Both the position numbers and the translations under genes were made by a program. Positions 45,671 through 56,759 of a DNA stretch of 64,000 bases are shown piece by piece. This DNA is from Diphasiastrum complanatum (taxonomy: Eukaryota; Streptophyta; Lycopodiopsida; Lycopodiales; Lycopodiaceae). The DNA lies in the NCBI GenBank assembly GCA_029204225.1, contig CM055092.1, forward strand, positions 61,371,279 through 61,435,278, read 5' to 3'. Within the stretch, counting starts at the first letter, position 1, and the number at the start of each line of letters is the position of its first letter. The notes below the pieces were generated by a model. It had not been told where the DNA came from and ran no database searches. It was given only the letters and a program-made list of their open reading frames with translations.

Positions 45671-47154
45671 CTCTGGAGAGAAGCTATGGACAAAGAGTAT
45701 TCTTCTATGATCAAGAACCAGACATGGTCACTAGTTGAAGCTCCTATTGGCTGCAATATCATTGATTGCAAATGGATCTTCAAGATCAAATACAATGCCA
45801 ATGGATCAATTGATAGAAGGAAGGCAAGACTGGTAGCACGAGGATTCACTTAGATCCCCAACAACGACTACAGTGAGACTTTCAGTCCAGTAGTCAAGCA
45901 TTCGTCGATCCGAGCCCTCCTATCATATGCTGCAGCTGCCGACCTCGCAGTACATCAACTTGATGTACAAACATCCTATCTGAATAGAGTTGTACAAGAA
46001 GGCATCTACATAATCCAGCCCGAAGGATACGTTCTGGAAGGTATGAAGAGTCATGTCTGTAAGCTCCATAAAGCACTCTACGGCTTGAAACAGTATGCCA
46101 GAGCTTGGTTTCAGAGGATCAACACATTCCTCATCGAACAAGGATTCCAACCAAGCACTGTTGATTGCAACGTCTATTCCAAGTCGGTGCAGCATCCTTC
46201 ATTATCATCACCCTATACATGGATGATACGTCGCTTTTTAGCAACAATACCAATTTGGTCAAGGATTCTAAACAGATGTTATTTTCAGAGTTCAACATGA
46301 CTGATCTGGGCAAAGCTCACTTTTGTCTGGGCATTCAGATCCATAGAGACATATCGAGACGATTGATTATATCCCTCAACAAAGGTATTTTCACAACATT
46401 CTTAATAGGTACAATCTAATGAATGGTAAATTAGCTCACCCACCAATAAATCCAGGTCTGCATTTGTCAAAGGACCAATGTCCCCAGACCAAGCAGGAAG
46501 AGGAGCAGATGAGAGAGTATCCTTATCGATCAATACTTGGATCTCTCATGTATGCAATGGTCTGTACAAGGCCTGATATCTCTTTTGTAATAAGCTCACT
46601 TAGCCAATATATGGCTAATCCTGGCATTACCCATTGGAAGGCTCTCATAAGAGTCATGAGGTATATTTGAGCTACCATAGACCAGTGCATCTGCTATGGA
46701 GAAGTCAGCAACGACAATCTTCATCAGCTCAGTGGATATTCTGATGCAAGCTGGGGAGGAGATGTAGACAATCGTAAGTCCACATCTGGATTTACATTCT
46801 TCTTCAACGACCGTCCTATCTCATGGAACAGTTGTAAGCAGACCTCTATCGCTCTTTCTTCTATAGAAGCAAAATACATTGCTGCTTCTCAAACTATTAA
46901 AGAAGCATTTTGGTTGAGAAATTTACTGTCAGACATTAATTTTTATCAATACAATCTCACAATTTCATTCTGTGATAATTAGAGTGCTATTGCCTTATCG
47001 GCCAACCCTAGATTTCAATCTAGGAGTAAGCACATTGAAATCAGATATCACTACATCAGGGGCAAGGTTCTCAACAAGGAGGTGAGCTTAATGTACTGTA
47101 GAACGTAGGACATGGTTGCAGATATATTCATGAAAGCATTAAGTATTAATGCAC
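45671..47154 (+). pseudogene. Element A reverse transcriptase and RNase H, decayed
   Basis: This continues element A after the C insertion. It has IIDCKWIFKIKYNANGS, FSPVVKHSSIRALLS, LDVQTSYLNR and LYGLKQYARAWF. After a frame change come LYMDDTSLFSN (YVDD changed to YMDD, about 46217), the LGSLMYAMVCTRPDISF region and RNase H (SDASWGGDVDNRKSTSGF; SSIEAKYIAA; RSKHIEIRYHYIRG). Stops occur at about 45852, 46668, 46981 and 47107. It ends near the start of element B, and the last codons and polypurine tract resume at 53204-53269. Confidence 0.88.
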
Positions 47155-47159
47155 ACAAC

Positions 47160-47814
47160 TGTGAAAATTGTCAACATTTCCTAGCTAGTTTGAGGTCTAA
47201 ATTGGCAATTTTTGTACACAGTTTTGGATCTAACCTTTCACACGTGTGAAAGAGGCCTAGTTAATTTTATTCTAGTATATATTTCATATTGAAGAAGTCT
47301 CAAACCTTAGGACATTTGAAATGACACCAAAATCATGTTATTTGGACATATAGGCCAAAATTGGCTATTTTAGGCTATTGGTGCCCTAAAATTGGGTCCT
47401 AAGTTCTAGAGAGAGGAGAGAGAGTCATCTCTCTCACCTATATTAGGCTGAAATTCGTGGAGAACAGGTTGGAGAAACTTATTGTATTGTTGAGAGAGAT
47501 CAATAGATCATTGTCACAGTTTCTTCCTCCATTGAGAGCATTGCTTTGTGTATTGTCTTCAAGCTTTTGTGTATGATCTTAAGAGGTTTCCAAAAGTGGT
47601 AGGCTGCTGTTGTAGGGCTGGTATGCTATTGTTTTTGGCTGCCATCAGTACCTTTTATTAGTTTCTTTTGTCTCTTGAATGCTTTGTCAAGTTCATGTGT
47701 ATCAAAGGTAGCATTAGGATGCTTTGCCATTTCTAGCTTTTGTAGCTTGTTGTGCAAAGATCTTAGCCAAGTATTTTGGGAGTTTGGATCCATTCAAGAT
47801 CCACTTTTTTCACA
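47160..47814 (+). repeat. Element B 5' LTR
   Basis: 655 bp, starting TGTGAAAATTGTCAAC and ending CTTTTTTCACA. The palindrome TTTCACACGTGTGAAA is at 47236-47251. Both ends resemble those of the C LTR, showing common ancestry. Confidence 0.92.
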
Positions 47815-47826
47815 TGGTATCAGAGC
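47815..47826 (+). other. Element B primer-binding site
   Basis: TGGTATCAGAGC directly after the 5' LTR. Confidence 0.92.
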
Positions 47827-48972
47827 TAGTTGGCTATTATTTTTAGTAAGGTTTTCATTTATGGTGATATTTGGATGTTTGATCAAGTTCTAGCATGATT
47901 ATGCATTGCATTGTTGACCAAATCTTACTAACCTTTGTTTTGTGAGTTGTACTTGTGGATAAAAAGCATATTTCAGCTCTATTGAAGATCAGAGGCTGAG
48001 AAGAAGCTATTTTGGATTGGATCATAACACCTAATCATTTGTTGATTGTGAGGCTTGTGCATATTCAATACTAGCAATGTTCTGTTCAATGTATTGTTGA
48101 CAATCTCCACTTCTGTGGATGAACACTCTCCTTTGTGGATGAACACTCTCCTTAAGTTGATGAACCTTCTCCTTAAGTGGATGACAAATACTCTTTGAGT
48201 GATTTTGTATTTCTCCAAAAGGCTGAGCAAAGCTCCCACTTGGATGAAAGATCCACTTTTGGGTGAACAAATTGTCAACAATCTTTTGCATAAATTTTGG
48301 TGTACTTTGTTAAGCATGTAAGTAACTCTCCTAATGTAATTTGATTGGAGCATATGCTGGAAGGTTTTAACCATTATGCAAATGTGTTTTCAGGTTCTTA
48401 ACAGGTTGAGGAACATTCTCATGTGAAGTGATCTTAGATCTACATCTAAACACCAAGATTTGACAAGCTAGTGAAGCTAGTCTTGTGATTCACTAAGTGT
48501 GCTCCTTCATTCACCTCTAAAGCTTGTATTTATCACTTGCTGGAGTTTATAAACTTTTAGAAGTGTGGTTTACATGTGGTCTTATAGGTTGAATCAATAT
48601 CTTAGTGTGTTGATCATATGCTGATCAAGTTTGTTCAATTCTAGGTATTCTTGGCAGCCTAGTCTTGTGTATTTTCTAAGAATGCAAGTAACTCTTCACA
48701 CCATAACTTGATTTGATCACTTTCTAGAAAGTTTGAGAGCTTAAGCAAGAGTGTGTTCAAGTTGGTTTGAGTTTGTAATCCACTCTTAGTGTGTGCAAAG
48801 TGTTGCATGGGTTTCAATCTTCTTTTCTATGCTTGGAAACCAGCCAGGTTCAAGATAGAAGTGTTTTAGGTTCCTAGATCTTCTGAGATCTCCTTATCCA
48901 TCATTTTTTGAGAGGAAAGTGAGTGCTAGGTGCATTAGGACAGAGCCTAAAAGTTGAAGAATCATTATATTC
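47827..48972 (+). other. Element B leader with a short minisatellite
   Basis: About 1.15 kb between primer-binding site and gag ATG, roughly twice the leader of C. At 48113-48185 the unit GTGGATGAACACTCTCCTT is repeated three to four times with changes. Open frames on the minus strand across this repeat look spurious. Confidence 0.6.
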
Positions 48973-49539
48973 ATGGCTTTCAATGGTGGAATCATGTTAG
49001 AAACTAATGATAGGTCGAGTTCATCAAACTACTCTACCTGGAAAGTGAGGATGGAATCCTTACTTGAGTTGAATGAACTCATGGACATAGTTGCAGGAAC
49101 TGAAGAGAGACCACCCATAGTTCAAGAGCAACAAAGGTTTGATAAGAATGCCAAAAGAGCTCTTCATATCATTGAAATGAATGTTACCAATGAACTTCTC
49201 AAGGAAGTTGGTAAAAGTCAAAGTGCAAGTGAGGCATGGAATGCCTTGAAGAAGCTCTTTGAATCAAAGTCCACATCTAGGGTATTGACCCTAAGGAGGA
49301 AAATATTTTCTAGTGGACAAAAAGAGGGAGAAAGTGCTCATGCATTTGTCTTGAGGGTTAAGTCCTTAAGTGATGATCTAGCATGCATTGATGAAAGCAT
49401 AAAAGATGGTGAAATAGTCCAGATTATGTTGAATGGTTTGCTAGATGAACATGCTAACCTTGTGCAAAGTTTTTCCATTCAAAGAGTCTTGCCAAATGTG
49501 GGTGACTTGCAAGAAATCTTATTGGTTGAAGAACAATAG
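48973..49539 (+). CDS. Element B Gag, N-terminal part (188 codons)
   Basis: Closely similar to the Gag of element C: NYSTWKVRMESLLELNELMD, RALHIIEMNVTNELL, FESKSTSRVLTLRRKIF and LNGLLDEHANLVQS occur in the same order and spacing. The frame ends at TAG 49537. Gag homology continues in the +1 frame, with one further TAG at about 49571, to the zinc knuckle. Two separate lesions make decay likelier than programmed shifting. The knuckle therefore lies outside this frame. Confidence 0.85.
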   Translation: MAFNGGIMLETNDRSSSSNYSTWKVRMESLLELNELMDIVAGTEERPPIVQEQQRFDKNAKRALHIIEMNVTNELLKEVGKSQSASEAWNALKKLFESKSTSRVLTLRRKIFSSGQKEGESAHAFVLRVKSLSDDLACIDESIKDGEIVQIMLNGLLDEHANLVQSFSIQRVLPNVGDLQEILLVEEQ

Positions 49540-49573
49540 GTTTCAATCAAAGCTTGATGGTGCATCCTAGCAA

Positions 49574-51355
49574 GGTGTAGGTGAAGAGACTTTCTTCACA
49601 AAAGTCAAAGGCAAAGGAAAATGGTCCAAAAGTGGTAACTCGGATCATGATGATCACTCTTTCTCCTCCTCTTCTACTTCTTTTAGAAATAAAGATAAGT
49701 CAAAGTTCAAGTGCTTTTATTGTGGGATAAAAGGTCATTTTGCAAATGAATGTCATAAGAAGCAAAGTAATGAAGGTAGCAAGCAAAACAACTTTTTTAC
49801 TTCTAATGAGGATCTAGATTCTTGTGATTCTCTCATGATGTGTTCTTCAAGTCTAATGTCAAGTGGAAGTGACAAGGATTCATGGTGGATAGATAGTGGA
49901 TCTAGTTCACACATGATTAGTCACAAGGAGTTCTTTACTTCTTTGATCTCTTATGTTGGAACCAAGAAAGTGGTTCACATGCCAAATGGTGGTGATTGTA
50001 TGATCAAAGGTATTGGCTCAATTCCTATTTGTCTTTCTACTAATAGGAATGGAAGGCTTGATGGTGTTCTTTACATTCTTTCACTTTCAAGGAATTTGTT
50101 AAGTGTTGGTCAAATGTTAAAGAAAGGGTACAAGACAAAGTTTGTTGGGGATGTTTGCTTCATTACTAAGGGAGATGTCTTGATTGCTAAGGGCAATAGA
50201 CAAGGTGTACTTTACAAGCTTGATGCATTTGTTATGTCTAACAAGAGAAATGAAATGGATGTTGGTGGTTCTCTCAACTTTCAAAAGTCAATTCCTAGCA
50301 TCAATAAGATTGGTATATCTTATGCAAAGTCTAAAGAGCTTCCTTATGCTAGATCTAGGTTGAGATCTAATGAGCTTCTTGGAGATAGTTATTGTTGTGC
50401 TAACTTGGCAACATTTGGTGAATCTATAGTCAATGTTTTGGATCCATCGGATATTGAAGATGGACTAGTGCTACCTACTAGTAAAATGGAGTCATGTGGT
50501 GCTAAATTAGTATCATGTTTGAACTCTTCTACTCATAGATTTTCAAGTCTTGGTGGCTCTTCAATGGAATTACATGGCAAGTGCAAAAATGGAAAAGGTA
50601 AGAAGAGAGCTAACTTCATCAATAAAGGTGATGAAAACTTGTCTTTGGAAATGGTTGTTGCTAATGACTTGTTTACTCATTTGGAAAAAGCTGGTGCTTT
50701 GAGCATGATGGAAGAAAAAGTTTCTTTTGCATCTTTATGTGATGAGTCCAAGAAAGTCATTTGTGCAACAAGTGGTGTGACATGTATTCATAAAGAAAGT
50801 AGATTAAAAGGTTCTATTATGAGACTTGGTGAGGAAGATCTCAAGTCAAAAGGAAGAGATGAATGTGAAGTGTTCAAAGTAGGATGTACTTTGAATGATG
50901 CTTTTGTGAATGATAGTGAGGGTTCATTATCATTACCTATATCATTGATTAGAAGTCCAGGTTTGGCAAGAAAAAGTACTTCAATCATTCTTATGTTGAA
51001 GGTACCATGTATTCTTTTCATGGCTTCTAATGTTCGAGATTCTTCCATTTCGTATGATGCAACTATCAAGAGGGAGATTGCTAACTTTTGTGGTGTGATC
51101 ATTAAGAGGGAGTCTTGTGAAGGAAAGGGCAAAGGAAGAGTGACTCTTGGGAAGATCCAAGACATGGATCTTAAATCTCTTCATCAACTCAAAGGATGCT
51201 GTAATTGTGGTGGAGTGTTCATGCATGATCAAGATGGCAAAAGGTTGGATGAAGAAGACTACATGGAGCAACTCAAGTGGCAATTTCTTCAAGGCAAGGA
51301 AGATCTCATTGGTGAGCTCATTGAGGTTTGGTTGAGCTCAAATGGGCTGGTTTGA
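49574..51355 (+). CDS. Element B zinc knuckle, protease and unrecognised region in one long frame
   Basis: The frame is open for 593 codons; the first ATG is 49835, giving 506 aa. It contains a CCHC knuckle CFYCGIKGHFANEC (about 49712-49753), then WWIDSGSSSHMISH (protease, DSG at about 49888), the IKGIGSIPICLSTNRNG and NLLSVGQML parts, and a trace of the integrase start (KSKELPYARSRLRS, about 50326-50370). The integrase zinc finger and DDE core are absent. The next roughly 300 codons match no family I recognise. Near the end LDEEDYMEQL (about 51245) echoes the reverse transcriptase stretch LEEEVYMEQP of element C. Staying open over such diverged sequence is unusual. Confidence 0.8.
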   Translation, partial: GVGEETFFTKVKGKGKWSKSGNSDHDDHSFSSSSTSFRNKDKSKFKCFYCGIKGHFANECHKKQSNEGSKQNNFFTSNEDLDSCDSLMMCSSSLMSSGSDKDSWWIDSGSSSHMISHKEFFTSLISYVGTKKVVHMPNGGDCMIKGIGSIPICLSTNRNGRLDGVLYILSLSRNLLSVGQMLKKGYKTKFVGDVCFITKGDVLIAKGNRQGVLYKLDAFVMSNKRNEMDVGGSLNFQKSIPSINKIGISYAKSKELPYARSRLRSNELLGDSYCCANLATFGESIVNVLDPSDIEDGLVLPTSKMESCGAKLVSCLNSSTHRFSSLGGSSMELHGKCKNGKGKKRANFINKGDENLSLEMVVANDLFTHLEKAGALSMMEEKVSFASLCDESKKVICATSGVTCIHKESRLKGSIMRLGEEDLKSKGRDECEVFKVGCTLNDAFVNDSEGSLSLPISLIRSPGLARKSTSIILMLKVPCILFMASNVRDSSISYDATIKREIANFCGVIIKRESCEGKGKGRVTLGKIQDMDLKSLHQLKGCCNCGGVFMHDQDGKRLDEEDYMEQLKWQFLQGKEDLIGELIEVWLSSNGLV

Positions 51356-52542
51356 TTAGGTTTGATACTCAATTTCATCTACTATACTTCATGTTGGATA
51401 GAATTGTAGAAATCTATCTTTTGGTTTATGATGGTGACATTGTTTTCACTAACTATAGTGAAAGGTTGAAATCAAGCAATGATGAGATCTTGTGGGATGT
51501 TAATCATGTGTTTGAGAGGGAGTATCTTCAGAGGTTCAGATCTGAAGATGTTTATAAATGCAAAGTCCTTGATGTTTTGTTGGAAGATCAAGATGTTGAT
51601 CTTGAATTGCTTCATCAACACCAAGAGGCAAGTAGCAATTGGAAGCTAGTCAAAAGCATCAAAGGGGAGCCACATGGGAAAAACATTTTGGATATGTTTT
51701 TATAGGTTCTTGAAGGTTCAATTAAGGTTCTTGGAGCAGCAAGGAAGTGCCCTTTTACTCTACCTTACTTGTTTAATCTCATGTATGAACATTGTCATGT
51801 CAATGTGTTGGAATTGTCAAAATTCAATGAAACTAGTTCCATAGTTTTTCATCCTTTGGATCTTGGAGATGGAATAGTTATCATTGCTGGTTTTTATGAT
51901 CAAGTACATGCATTCATTCAAATCTTGAAAGATACTGAAGTGATCAATATGTTTACTTTTGAGCAAAGTTCAAGATCTAGCATCCTAGTGTTGGCAAATT
52001 GGCAAATTGTTCACAATGTAGGATCAAGGGTTGTATGCAAATCTTGTGGAGATACTTCAAGTATTTCAAGTTCAGGTTTTGCTCACTCAAATGGAGCAGA
52101 GAACACATCATTTTGGCATTCATTCACTCAAGGGCTTTCATGGATTGGAGATCTACAAAGGCAAGGTGGTGATGGAGGTTCATTCATGGAGATACATGGT
52201 GCATTCACTATGGGCATAGTGGAATATGGAGGAGGCATGCAAACACCTGTTGGTTACTTTCACTTACAACTTGTTTGCTGCTGTTTTAAAGAGAATTCAA
52301 AGGTGGATACATGGAATAATCCTTTCATTATGATTCTATGTTCTTTTACATGTATCTTGTTCACCATTCTATGTAAAATTGATGTAAGAAATAGTGAAGC
52401 ATCCTATATGGACACTATTATCTATATCAATTATGTTGTACTTCATATTGTACATATTAGAAAACTTGAAAAGAGATCTATTATCATGATGGAGATCATT
52501 CTTAAGTTGGAGCAAAGTTGTGTTGTAAAACTAGCAAGTTAA
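51328..52542 (+). CDS. Element B downstream frame with reverse-transcriptase echoes
   Basis: It overlaps the previous frame by about 28 bp and is open except for one TAG at 51703. IYLLVYDGDIVFTN (about 51412-51455) aligns with [13 protein letters not shown] of element C, so the YVDD catalytic box has become YDGD and lost its first catalytic Asp. GLSWIGDLQRQGG (about 52130) loosely recalls RNase H. The last codons plus polypurine tract match the C end. A hydrophobic stretch (about 52318-52380: MILCSFTCILFTILC) could be a membrane segment. No other domain is recognised. It may be a coding relic under relaxed constraint or a new protein. Confidence 0.6.
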
Positions 52543-52555
52543 GTTGAAGAGGGAG

Positions 52556-53203
52556 TGTTGAAATTGTCAACATTTCCTAGCTAGTTTGAGGTCTAAATTG
52601 GCAATTTTTGTACATAGTTTTGGATCTAACCTTTCACACGTGTTACCTAGATCTTTTATTCTAGTATATATTTCATATTGAAGAAGTTTCAAACTTCAGG
52701 ACCTTCGAAATGACACCAAAATCATGCTATTTGGACATATAGGCCAAAATTGGCTATTTTAGGCTATTGGTGCCCTAAAATTGAGTCCTAAGTTCTAGAG
52801 AGAGGAGAGAGAGTCATCTCTCTCACCTATATTAGGCTGAAATTCATGGAGAACAGGTTGGAAAAACTTATTGTATTGATGAGAGAGATCAATAGATCAT
52901 TGTCACAGTTTCTTCTTCCATTGTCAGCATTGCTTTGTGTATTGTTGACAAGCACTTGTGTATGATCTTAGGTGCTATCCAAAAGTGGTAGACTGCTATT
53001 CAACAACCTGTTTGCTACTATTTTTGGCTGCCATTAGTATCTTTCATTAGTTTCTTTTGTCTCTTGAATGCTTTGTCAAGTTCATGTGTATCAAAGGTAG
53101 CATTAGGATGCTTTGCCATTTCTAGCTTTTGTAGCTTGTTGTGCAAAGATCTTAGCCAAGTATTTTGGGAGTTTGGATCCATTAAGGATCCACTTTTTTC
53201 ACA
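52556..53203 (+). repeat. Element B 3' LTR
   Basis: 648 bp, similar to 47160-47814 with scattered differences. The 14-bp palindrome is damaged on its right side here (CACACGTGTT). It is followed by the ACAAC target copy. Confidence 0.92.
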
Positions 53204-53269
53204 ACAACAAGTTTTGTGCATTGCTTAGTCTGAAGATCAAGACATTCATGGATTCAGATTAAGAGGGGG

Positions 53270-54400
53270 TGTTGGATTTATCTCCTCTACTCTCCTAAAT
53301 CCTGTTTTAATCTGCCTCCATTCTTGCTATATTTTTACTCATGTTGTCACACAGTCTGCATATTTACATGTAAAGTAAGACAGGCGTAAAACTTGACTGT
53401 CTGCATAAATACAAATAATTTCCACAGGCAAAAAAAAGGCGAGAAACGCGACACTATGTTTATACACGTGATTTGTGACAGGCGAAAAAGATGACACTGC
53501 CTTACAAAATGCCAAAGGTGCCCTAGGAAAAGCGGAGGCACCCTGTAAATCAAATCCTAAGGCATTTGTCAGAGTGTCGCATTATTCGCATCTTCACCAA
53601 CGTTCATTTCAGCAAAGCTGACGTCGCAACCTTCTCACGCTTATCCCATGCAACTATGCTAACAAATTTGACAACAACAGCAGCCATCCATGATCTCCTA
53701 CAGACAGCACATCCACTTTGTACTTTCTTCATCTGCACACCTGTAAAATTGTGTATATATATGACAATTTCCCGCATCGATTCTTTGTATTGTCAGTAAT
53801 AGATTTATCCCTTTCACAGATTGGATTAGCTTTGTAAAGCACGCGGTTTCATCCGCTATTGTCTTGTGCTCGCCAGCATTATGGACCTGTATATTTTGCT
53901 ATACTTCATCTGATTACAGCTCTGTTTGTTTTGCGTTCAGATTTATGTCAATATTGCTATCTTTTTCTACATTCTTTCTGACTCTCTTATTTCTCAATTT
54001 GGTAGTCAATTCTTAGCAAATTACTATTAGTCTAGTTGTTCGTGACTAATATTCAGTCTTGTCTTTTTCGATTCATTCGCGCCTGATTATCAGTCAAGAT
54101 CAGTCTAGCTCTTCGCGACTAATAATTTGTCTAGCTGTTCGCGACAAGTTATCTTTCTGATGTTTTGTTGCTTAATGTTTGGCTACATAATCAGATCGAA
54201 CGTGATTTCAATCACTAACGTTCTCTTCGTGTCTGATAGGCGTAGTCATGCTTAGGGAAAGAGTAAGATAGCTCATTCCGCTACGCACGAACACTTTTCG
54301 TTCGAGTTCGTTTCTTTTTTGAGTTCGAGTTCGCTTCTTTTCGTGTTCGTTTTCCTTCGAGTTATTTTCGTTTCTCGCAACACACCCTCTTTCTCCAACA
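53270..54400 (+). repeat. Element A 3' LTR
   Basis: 1131 bp, homologous to 35955-37182, with a deletion of about 90 bp and many point differences. A polypurine tract AAGAGGGGG (53261-53269) precedes it and AGTTG follows. Confidence 0.92.
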
Positions 54401-56750
54401 AGTTGCATTATACAACATAGGAAAAGAAATTATTTGTTATTATTCATGCACTTAAAATCTAAAGACATGACTTGGTTGAGTTAAAATCGGTTTGAAATAT
54501 GATCATAGATCATGCAACACAGTAACATATACAAAAAGCACTCTCCCACACCAAGCTCACATGGCAACTGTATTTTTGAAAACCAACATAAACTGTACAT
54601 ATAGTTTTTACTTTGGAAACCCATGCATTGCTATTCCGATGTGCATTCCGACCTCCACTGACTAACAATCTAGCTGATATATCTACCCATTATCAAAAAA
54701 TTTGTCAATAAAAGTAGAAATTTGTTTCTAAAATGTGTAGATCTATTTTCATAAATCCTAATGTAAATGAAATTGAATGTAGTCCTACACTATAAAATGT
54801 GGATCTACAACAAAAAATAGGAGACAAACTGCTACAAAATTGTACAAGTACCTGGATCTACTACTAATTGTGTTAGTCAGTTGCTTGGATGGTATTTGAG
54901 CCAAAAAATTGGCATACAAACCTGCAAAACAAAATCATAACAAAAACTCATACAAGTTGAACTACCTCATGGGAAAATCATAGAACTACTCATCACAAAC
55001 GAAGATTCTGCTAAAAAAAAACACCTAAGCTTTATAAATCTATCATAAAATTCACAGATCTGTCATTTGAAAGCTCAAAAAAAATGTAAGGGGAGGTCGA
55101 AACAATCGTCAGAATAGACATCAATATACTGTCCAACAATGAAACCTGCAAAACAAAAACCTTTATTGTAGTTTGTTTAGTATATTACCACAAAAAATAA
55201 CTAATTTTACAAAAAGAACAACAAAGATCCATATGAAATCCTGTATATGCACCAAAAAACTGGATATCCAGTAAATGAATAGAAGATTTGGCATCAGAAT
55301 AGCCATCGGAATAGGCTCTGATTTAACAAACCCCATACATCCTCCTATTCCGATAGGCATTCCAACCCTCTATAAATCTAGATTTGCAACAAAAAACTTT
55401 GGATCAATAATACCCTCATCTCTCACATGGATCTACAACACCCTAATAGAAAATAAGCCATTGGAATAGCAAATCATGCAGATTCGCCTATTTTGACAGC
55501 CTTTCCGACCTGTCTGTTACTTTAAAAAACGTTTGTGGATCTGCCGGCCTCAAAATAAACCTACCTAGAAAATGTGAAGTCAATAAAACCAAACTGCAAT
55601 CACATTGAGATGGAGACTATGATGTAAGAGAAAGAGAGAGTGAGAAAAAGAGATAGAGAGAGAGATTATCTTACTTCCAATAATTAAAAAATCTCCATCC
55701 TCTACCTTTCTTTTTTTCTTGCGCTCACCACTTTTGATTTTGCAAGAAATAAACAAAGGAGAAGAGTAAGAGGAACAAGCAAAGTGCAAGAGGAGGAAGC
55801 AAAGAGCAATAGCAAGAGAAGAAAGAGCAAGAGGAGCATTTAAATGTGAGGAGGATAAGGAGAGTGAGGAGGATAAATAGGGTGAGGAAGGATCAACTAA
55901 CAAGGGAGAGGACAAAGGCGGCAGGTACGTCCCTTGATACCATCACCCACTCCTCTTCTCTGTTTGAAAATGTTGCGGCAATGGTTAGCCTTTTTGAAAT
56001 TTGCAAGAATCTGTCTGAGCCTCCATATACCCCTCAAAAAAAAAATATAGTTTCATTTTTCATTGGTTCCTCCATGTTGTGTATTTTGATGAAATGATGT
56101 CCGTGCTTGCCAATGTGACTTCTCCATCCTTGTAATGACCAGACAATATATAAGAAAAATTAAAAGCATCTTGAAGAATTTATACTGACCATGTAATGAG
56201 TGATGTGATCTTCTTCCTATGCTTTTGATACTACATCAACAAACTCAACACAAGTCTTTTGTACAATTTTTTTTATCAATATCAGAGAAATTATCTTTTC
56301 TTTGAATTTTAATCATACTATCAAACTTCTTCCATACATCAACTTTTAGTACTCTAGTTTTGCCACTCTTCTCGAAATCCTGAATGACGGCAATGATTTA
56401 TGTTTAGATGAGTGTTGAATAATAGAAGCCTTACTAGTATGGTTTGATAGGAATTGACGTGCTTTTGCTCCTCCTATGCTTGACTTAGTAGGCATATTTC
56501 CTATCTTTCCTGAAAGCTTTTTATCTTTCTTAGTTTTGACATGTCCCTTATGAAGTCCTGCTTTCGATAAAACATCTTCTAATCAAGAGATAGCTTCCTT
56601 TGCCGATAATGCTGGGTTACTATTCCAAGAAAAAACTATATGAAGATAAATGATCTTTTCTATTAATCTAACTTCTGCATGAAGAGTGCAAATGTGCACA
56701 TTTTTCAAGGGAATAGGCAGCACAGGCTTCCAGTTTGGATCTGCATATTC
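54401..56750. other. AT-rich non-coding DNA right of element A
   Basis: No recognised gene. Repeated short strings of the type GCATTCCGACC / CTATTCCGAT occur near 54635-54650, 55308, 55345-55365 and 55498, and a GAGAGAGAGA-rich stretch at about 55625-55665. The open frames around 55580-56097 are Ser- or Arg-rich products of simple sequence. The left part of the CACTA-type element may start in here, but no left terminus was found. Confidence 0.4.
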
Positions 56751-56759
56751 TCTAGTAAT

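Larger units (their letters stand above)
47160..53203 (+). mobile_element. Element B: copia-type element with gag and protease but remodelled pol
   Basis: LTRs at 47160-47814 (655 bp) and 52556-53203 (648 bp), target duplication ACAAC at 47155-47159 and 53204-53208, a perfect primer-binding site and a polypurine tract (GAAGAGGGAG, 52546-52555). Gag and protease are close relatives of those of element C. Beyond the protease the normal integrase, reverse transcriptase and RNase H are not recognisable as working domains, although long open frames persist. It is probably non-autonomous and dependent on C-like relatives. LTR differences of a few percent make it older than C and younger than A. Confidence 0.93.
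35955..54400 (+). mobile_element. Element A: old Ty1/copia retrotransposon interrupted by elements C and B
   Basis: LTRs at 35955-37182 and 53270-54400 both begin TGTTGGATT and end CTTTCTCCAACA. The target duplication AGTTG is at 35950-35954 and 54401-54405. With C (39805-45665) and B (47160-53203) and one copy of each of their target repeats removed, the interior has the normal copia order gag, protease, integrase, reverse transcriptase, RNase H, with many point stops. The 3' LTR lacks about 90 bp present in the 5' LTR (around 36440-36535). It is the oldest of the three nested copia elements. Confidence 0.93.

Noticed and set aside
48113-48185. Regular repeats considered as a CRISPR array
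   Set aside because: Units are adjacent and imperfect, with no unique spacers, inside a plant retrotransposon leader.
49537-49575. Possible programmed +1 frameshift between Gag and the protease frame of element B
   Set aside because: A second in-frame stop follows about 30 bp later and element C has no frameshift at this point, so two decay events are simpler.
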